In this document: piece after piece, positions 60,730 through 64,000 of the stretch
How positions within the stretch are numbered: the stretch's first letter is position 1
Layout of the letters: each line of letters starts with the position of its first letter
NCBI RefSeq assembly: GCF_013267595.1
Contig: NZ_CP054011.1
Span: 1,812,147-1,876,146 of the forward strand
DNA length: 64,000 bases
Source: Prevotella melaninogenica
Lineage (GTDB): Bacteria; Bacteroidota; Bacteroidia; Bacteroidales; Bacteroidaceae
Direction of reading: 5' to 3'
Program-made: the position numbers and the translations under genes
Notes under the pieces: generated by a model
The model's input: the letters and a program-made list of their open reading frames with translations, nothing else
What the model was told of the DNA's origin: nothing
Database searches by the model: none

Positions 60730-62757
60730 ATGAAACGTAAACTCGTGTTTTTATATGCCTTAGTATTTTCCCTTTGTGCCATGTCACAGGGTTGGCCTAC
60801 TAATTATGGTGGTGTAATGCTACAAGGTTTTTATTGGGATTCGTTCGACGATTCGCAGTGGACTGTGCTGGAGAAGAAAGCTAATGACTTCTCTGGTTAT
60901 TTCGATCTTGTATGGGTTCCGCAGAGTGGCAAGGCTGCTGCAACGAAGTCGATGGGTTATGATCCACTCTATTACTTCAATCAGAACTCATCGTTCGGTA
61001 CGGAGGCGGAGTTGAGGAGTATGATTACTACCTTTAAAAATAAGCAGATTGGTACGATTGCCGATGTGGTTATCAATCACCATGGAACGAATAATGGATG
61101 GTTTGGTTTCCCTGCAGAAGTTTATAAGGGAGTAACTTATCAAAACCTTTCTACGGATGTTTGTGCTGATGATGACGGTGGAGCGGCTGCTACAGAAGCA
61201 AGAAAAACGGGCACTCAACTTAGTCAGAACAATGACGATGGAGAAGGTTGGGGCGGTATGCGCGACCTTGATCACAAGAGTAGTAACGTACAGAAGATTG
61301 TTAAGGCATACGAAAATTACTTGCTTAATGACCTTGGTTATGCTGGCTTCCGTTATGATATGGTGAAGGGATTTGCCGCTTCTCATGTTGGTAATTATAA
61401 TACAGCGGCTAACGTTACTTATTCTGTAGGTGAGTATTGGGACGGCAATGCGAATACCGTAAAGGCGTGGATTGATGCCACAGGAAAACGTAGTGCAGCC
61501 TTTGACTTTGCTTTCCGCTATGCTGTTCGTGATGCTATTAATCAGAATGATTGGCGTGTTCTTAATGATACAAGACTTACGGGGCTTAATATAGATAATG
61601 GTGCTTATAAGCAATATGCCGTAACCTTTGTTGAAAATCATGATGTTCAAGACAGAGGAACGACAAGTGGTTACAGCCCAGACCCTATCCGTAAGGATAC
61701 GTTAGCAGCCAATGCTTATCTTTTGGCAATGCCTGGAACACCTTGTGTTTTCTATACTCATTATCTTGCTTATCCAAAGGAAATAAAGGCAATGATTGAT
61801 GCCCGTAAGTTGGCTGGGGTAACGAATACGAGCAGTTATCAGAACTATCGTTCTTCTACTGGCTATTATGCGAATGTTGTTACGGGTAAGAACGGAAAAC
61901 TTTTGGTGGTTGTGGGTAGCAATGCTAACCAACTAATAGTTCCTACTTCACGTTATACTAAGTTGTTGAGTGGTTATCACTACGCTTATTATTTGACTAA
62001 TGATGCAGAGACCCCTTGGGTTGATAAGGCGAGTGGTCAGTATGAAGTAGAGAACTTAAAGGTTAAACTAACAGCAGTGTCTACCAATGCGGGAGCTAAA
62101 CTTGTTTATACAACGAATGGTACAGAGCCAACGGCAAGTAGTGCGCAGGTGGCTTCTGGAACGGAAATAACCCTTCCTGAGGGTGAAACAACCTTGAAAG
62201 TGGCATTGTTGGCAGGTGGTGTAGTGGGTAAGGTTATCACTCGCAGCTATAAGGTTACGGCTCCAGTCCCTTACACGCCAGAGACAATTCGTGTTTATGT
62301 GAATACTGATCAGGTGAATTGGAGCATCTACGTGAATTATCATTCATGGGGTGGTACGCACACAGCAACGGCATGGCCAGGCGATAAGGTTACTACAACT
62401 GCAACGATAAATGGCAAGACTTGGTTCTATAAGGACTATACGCTCACAAAAGCTGATGACTATGTGAACTTTGTGTTTAGTATTGGTAGCGCAGCAAATG
62501 CCAGTGATAATCAAAGTTTAGACATTGAACGCGTGAAGAAAACGTCTTACTTTGTTATCTCATCAACAAAGGAAAATGGTAAATATACTGTCAATAATGT
62601 AACGGAAACAGTAATGGGTATTGAGGGAGTTGAGATAGATGCTAAACAGAGTAAGGTCGATAAGTTTTATTACACACTCTCTGGTCAGCGACTCACAGGT
62701 AAGCCTTCACAGCGTGGCGTTTATATCCATGCAGGCAAGAAGATAGTTGTAAAGTAA
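60730..62757 (+). CDS. Secreted alpha-amylase (GH13) with C-terminal binding and sorting domains
   Basis: 675 residues; a Sec signal peptide (about 1-19) without a lipobox. The barrel has ADVVINHH, nucleophile Asp210 (GFRYD), acid/base Glu235 (VGEYW) and Asp305 (ENHDV). After the barrel come a chitobiase-like beta domain (about 430-515; LVYTTNGTEPTASSAQ), a CBM26-like module (about 520-630) and a tail YYTLSGQRLTGKPSQRGVYI ending HAGKKIVVK. The tail resembles that of the BspA-like protein. In B. thetaiotaomicron the surface amylase SusG is instead a lipoprotein. Confidence 0.92.
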   Translation: MKRKLVFLYALVFSLCAMSQGWPTNYGGVMLQGFYWDSFDDSQWTVLEKKANDFSGYFDLVWVPQSGKAAATKSMGYDPLYYFNQNSSFGTEAELRSMITTFKNKQIGTIADVVINHHGTNNGWFGFPAEVYKGVTYQNLSTDVCADDDGGAAATEARKTGTQLSQNNDDGEGWGGMRDLDHKSSNVQKIVKAYENYLLNDLGYAGFRYDMVKGFAASHVGNYNTAANVTYSVGEYWDGNANTVKAWIDATGKRSAAFDFAFRYAVRDAINQNDWRVLNDTRLTGLNIDNGAYKQYAVTFVENHDVQDRGTTSGYSPDPIRKDTLAANAYLLAMPGTPCVFYTHYLAYPKEIKAMIDARKLAGVTNTSSYQNYRSSTGYYANVVTGKNGKLLVVVGSNANQLIVPTSRYTKLLSGYHYAYYLTNDAETPWVDKASGQYEVENLKVKLTAVSTNAGAKLVYTTNGTEPTASSAQVASGTEITLPEGETTLKVALLAGGVVGKVITRSYKVTAPVPYTPETIRVYVNTDQVNWSIYVNYHSWGGTHTATAWPGDKVTTTATINGKTWFYKDYTLTKADDYVNFVFSIGSAANASDNQSLDIERVKKTSYFVISSTKENGKYTVNNVTETVMGIEGVEIDAKQSKVDKFYYTLSGQRLTGKPSQRGVYIHAGKKIVVK

Positions 62758-62835
62758 GTACAGCTATCAGATAAAAAGAAAAAAGCATACATTTTTCTAT
62801 GTAATATCCTATATTTAGAGGTGTATAAACTTTGA

Positions 62836-62878
62836 GAAAGTAAGTCTTCTTATCACATTAAGTAGACTTACTTTTTGT
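62836..62878 (+). terminator. Terminator after the alpha-amylase
   Basis: GAAAGTAAGTCT and AGACTTACTTTTTG pair around a ~17-nt loop; T tract follows. Confidence 0.82.
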
Positions 62879-62933
62879 TTTATATGGTTTTTCTAACGTC
62901 ATATGGCACTTCTTTATATGATGAGTTCTTTGG

Positions 62934-63008
62934 TGTTTAGCCCTCCGCACATCGTGTGCTCATGGTTCGCACCATTGGTGTTAGGCGTTAACACCATTGG
63001 TGTTAGGC
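62934..63008. repeat. CACCAATGGTG hairpin repeat cluster, copy B5
   Basis: TTAGCCCTCCGCACATCGTG, then TGCTCATGGTTCGCACCATT, GGTGTTAGGCGTTAACACCA and TTGGTGTTAGG. The last two units pair arms as in the other clusters. The rest of the 462-bp gap (62758-63219) holds only the terminator and the next promoter. Confidence 0.72.
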
Positions 63009-63157
63009 ATCTTTACGATGGTAAAAGATGGTGGGATAGGGTAGAGTTGATAAAGTTTTGATTGCTAATAAGGTAAGATATTCTGTAAATACAAGGCAAT
63101 CATAGAGGTGAGGAAGTATTAAAGAATGTAAATTTTGTAATGTTTACAAGTGGAAAG

Positions 63158-63189
63158 TTTGTTTCTTTCGGAAAATAGATATATCTTTG
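63158..63189 (+). promoter_or_regulatory. Promoter for the superoxide reductase gene
   Basis: TTTG (63158-63161), a 20-bp spacer and TATCTTTG (63182-63189), ~30 bp before the start codon. Confidence 0.78.
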
Positions 63190-63219
63190 CAGACATAAAA
63201 CATTAAGAAATAATTTATT

Positions 63220-63588
63220 ATGTCAAAGCGAAACGAATTATATAAGTGTTCAGAGAGTGGTCAGATCGTTGAAGTATTATTAGGCGGTGAGTGTGGTGTT
63301 GCTGGTATGGAGCATGTAGTTGAGAATACTACTGATGCTGCTACTGAGAAGCACGTACCAGTTGTTGAGAAGATTGAAGGTGGTTACCGTGTAACTGTTG
63401 GTGAGGTTGAGCACCCAATGACAGAGGCACACTCTATCCTTTGGATTGAGTTGGTAACTAACAACAATGAGGTTCTCCGCAAGTATCTCGAGCCAACAGA
63501 CCGTCCAGTAGCTGAGTTTAAGACTGATGCAACTGAGGTTTACGCACGTGAGTACTGCAACCTTCACGGTCTCTGGCGTTCAAAGTAA
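63220..63588 (+). CDS. Superoxide reductase (desulfoferrodoxin family) with a degraded rubredoxin-like site
   Basis: Reduces superoxide to peroxide in anaerobes. The iron site is complete by position: Glu43-Lys44-His45, His65, His71, Cys113 and His116 (motifs EKHVP, EHPMTEAH, CNLHG). The N-terminal desulforedoxin site, normally four Cys, keeps only Cys10 and Cys25; the partner positions are Ser13 and Gly26. So it should hold only the catalytic iron, as in Treponema-type (class III) enzymes. 122 residues. Confidence 0.93.
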   Translation: MSKRNELYKCSESGQIVEVLLGGECGVAGMEHVVENTTDAATEKHVPVVEKIEGGYRVTVGEVEHPMTEAHSILWIELVTNNNEVLRKYLEPTDRPVAEFKTDATEVYAREYCNLHGLWRSK

Positions 63589-63618
63589 GTACAACTTTAC
63601 AAGCTGACATATAATATT

Positions 63619-63664
63619 GGGTGTATGAGTCTTCTTAAAAAGGAGAGCATACACCCTTTTTCTT
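63619..63664 (+). terminator. Terminator after superoxide reductase
   Basis: GGGTGTATG and CATACACCC close a stem with partly paired interior, followed by TTTTTCTTTTC. Confidence 0.87.
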
Positions 63665-64000
63665 TTCTGTCTTCCTATACTTTCTGTTATTATATTAAGC
63701 CTAATATGCCCCATTAGGGTAATTAATCTTTTTCTCACATCTTGCTACAGAACAAATATAGCGGTTTGTTGTTATTAATTTTTTGTAAAAATACGTATAA
63801 TATTTTCTCCTTTAAAAATATTATGCGTATTTTGCAATTCAATATAAAATTATTTGAAGAGTTCTCAATTTCCTCCTTATTTTCAATTATACCTGTAATT
63901 AGATAGATAATGTTAGCTGTTAATAGATAGCATAAATACTATTAGTAGTGAGATAGCTATACGTGTGACAATTGATAGGTAAGTGAAAAATGGTGTGATT
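63665..64000. other. Intergenic tail of the window
   Basis: Contains a GGGCTAATTAGG-type phrase (TTAAGCCTAATATGCCCCAT near 63695), the long inverted repeat at 63787-63833 and AT-rich sequence. No gene starts before the window ends. Confidence 0.5.
63787..63833. repeat. Long AT-rich inverted repeat
   Basis: AAAAATACGTATAATATTTT (63787-63806) and AAAAATATTATGCGTATTTT (63814-63833) are complementary at about 18 of 20 positions around a 7-nt loop. No T tract follows, so it may be an operator or a mobile palindrome rather than a terminator. Confidence 0.6.

Noticed and set aside
60988-61650. 220-codon minus-strand frame opposite the alpha-amylase
   Set aside because: Antisense shadow; the + strand has all GH13 motifs.
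1-64000. tRNA, rRNA, complete insertion sequence or prophage
   Set aside because: No cloverleaf-like sequence, transposase, integrase or phage structural gene was recognised in the window.

Overview
The window reads as a chromosomal segment of a Bacteroidota bacterium, most likely an oral-type Prevotella. The support is SusC/SusD pairs, lipoproteins with Bacteroidales-style lipoboxes, promoters of the TTTG-N19/20-TAnnTTTG type, a BspA-like leucine-rich-repeat protein, serine-type sulfatases matured by an anaerobic maturase, and C-terminal sorting-like tails on secreted proteins. No tRNA, rRNA, intact insertion sequence, CRISPR array or prophage is visible.

Layout. (1) 2-8294: the 3' part of a fructan utilisation locus on the + strand, with SusC (5' truncated by the window), SusD, a DUF4960-type surface lipoprotein, a GH32 fructanase, an MFS sugar importer and fructokinase. 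The order matches the logic of the Bacteroides thetaiotaomicron levan locus: bind and cut outside, import, phosphorylate. (2) 8733-16066: a BspA-like protein with a small downstream peptide gene, two sulfatases and a secreted esterase. (3) 16394-25958: housekeeping genes (Nudix, topA, aroK, speA, recG, M23/LysM peptidase). (4) 26092-34218: the sulfatase maturase, two glycosyltransferases, a probable structured small RNA, an ECF sigma/anti-sigma pair, ispD and a DJ-1 protein. (5) 34353-41974: nadK, an ABC exporter, a thioredoxin-TonB_C fusion, three envelope proteins and a remnant of a zeta-toxin operon. (6) 42880-62757: a complete starch/maltodextrin locus: neopullulanase, pullulanase, MalQ, maltose-type MFS transporter, LacI regulator, SusC, SusD, SusE-like, SusF-like and a secreted alpha-amylase. 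(7) 63220-63588: superoxide reductase.

The starch genes look like one regulon. Three LacI-type palindromes (near 49851, 53061 and 60623) stand before malQ, susC and the amylase. Each is centred exactly 61.5 bp upstream of the first base of a TATCTTTG -7 element. Sites that far upstream, with weak -33 boxes at two of the three promoters, suggest that this LacI protein activates transcription.

The intergenic regions carry several repeat families. The most striking is a 90-91 bp element present five times (8522, 22233, 32656, 50173, 58016). Each copy has four CATG-type cores 22-23 bp apart, and most copies have inverted ends. A second family uses the hairpin core CACCAATGGTG (five clusters). 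A MITE-like 202 bp element (15001-15202) and several low-complexity tracts are also present. A promoter-terminator pair around 30892-31118 brackets a non-coding RNA whose ends can pair like 6S RNA. Starts were moved from the longest frame wherever signal peptides, lipoboxes, family length or promoter position argued for it.
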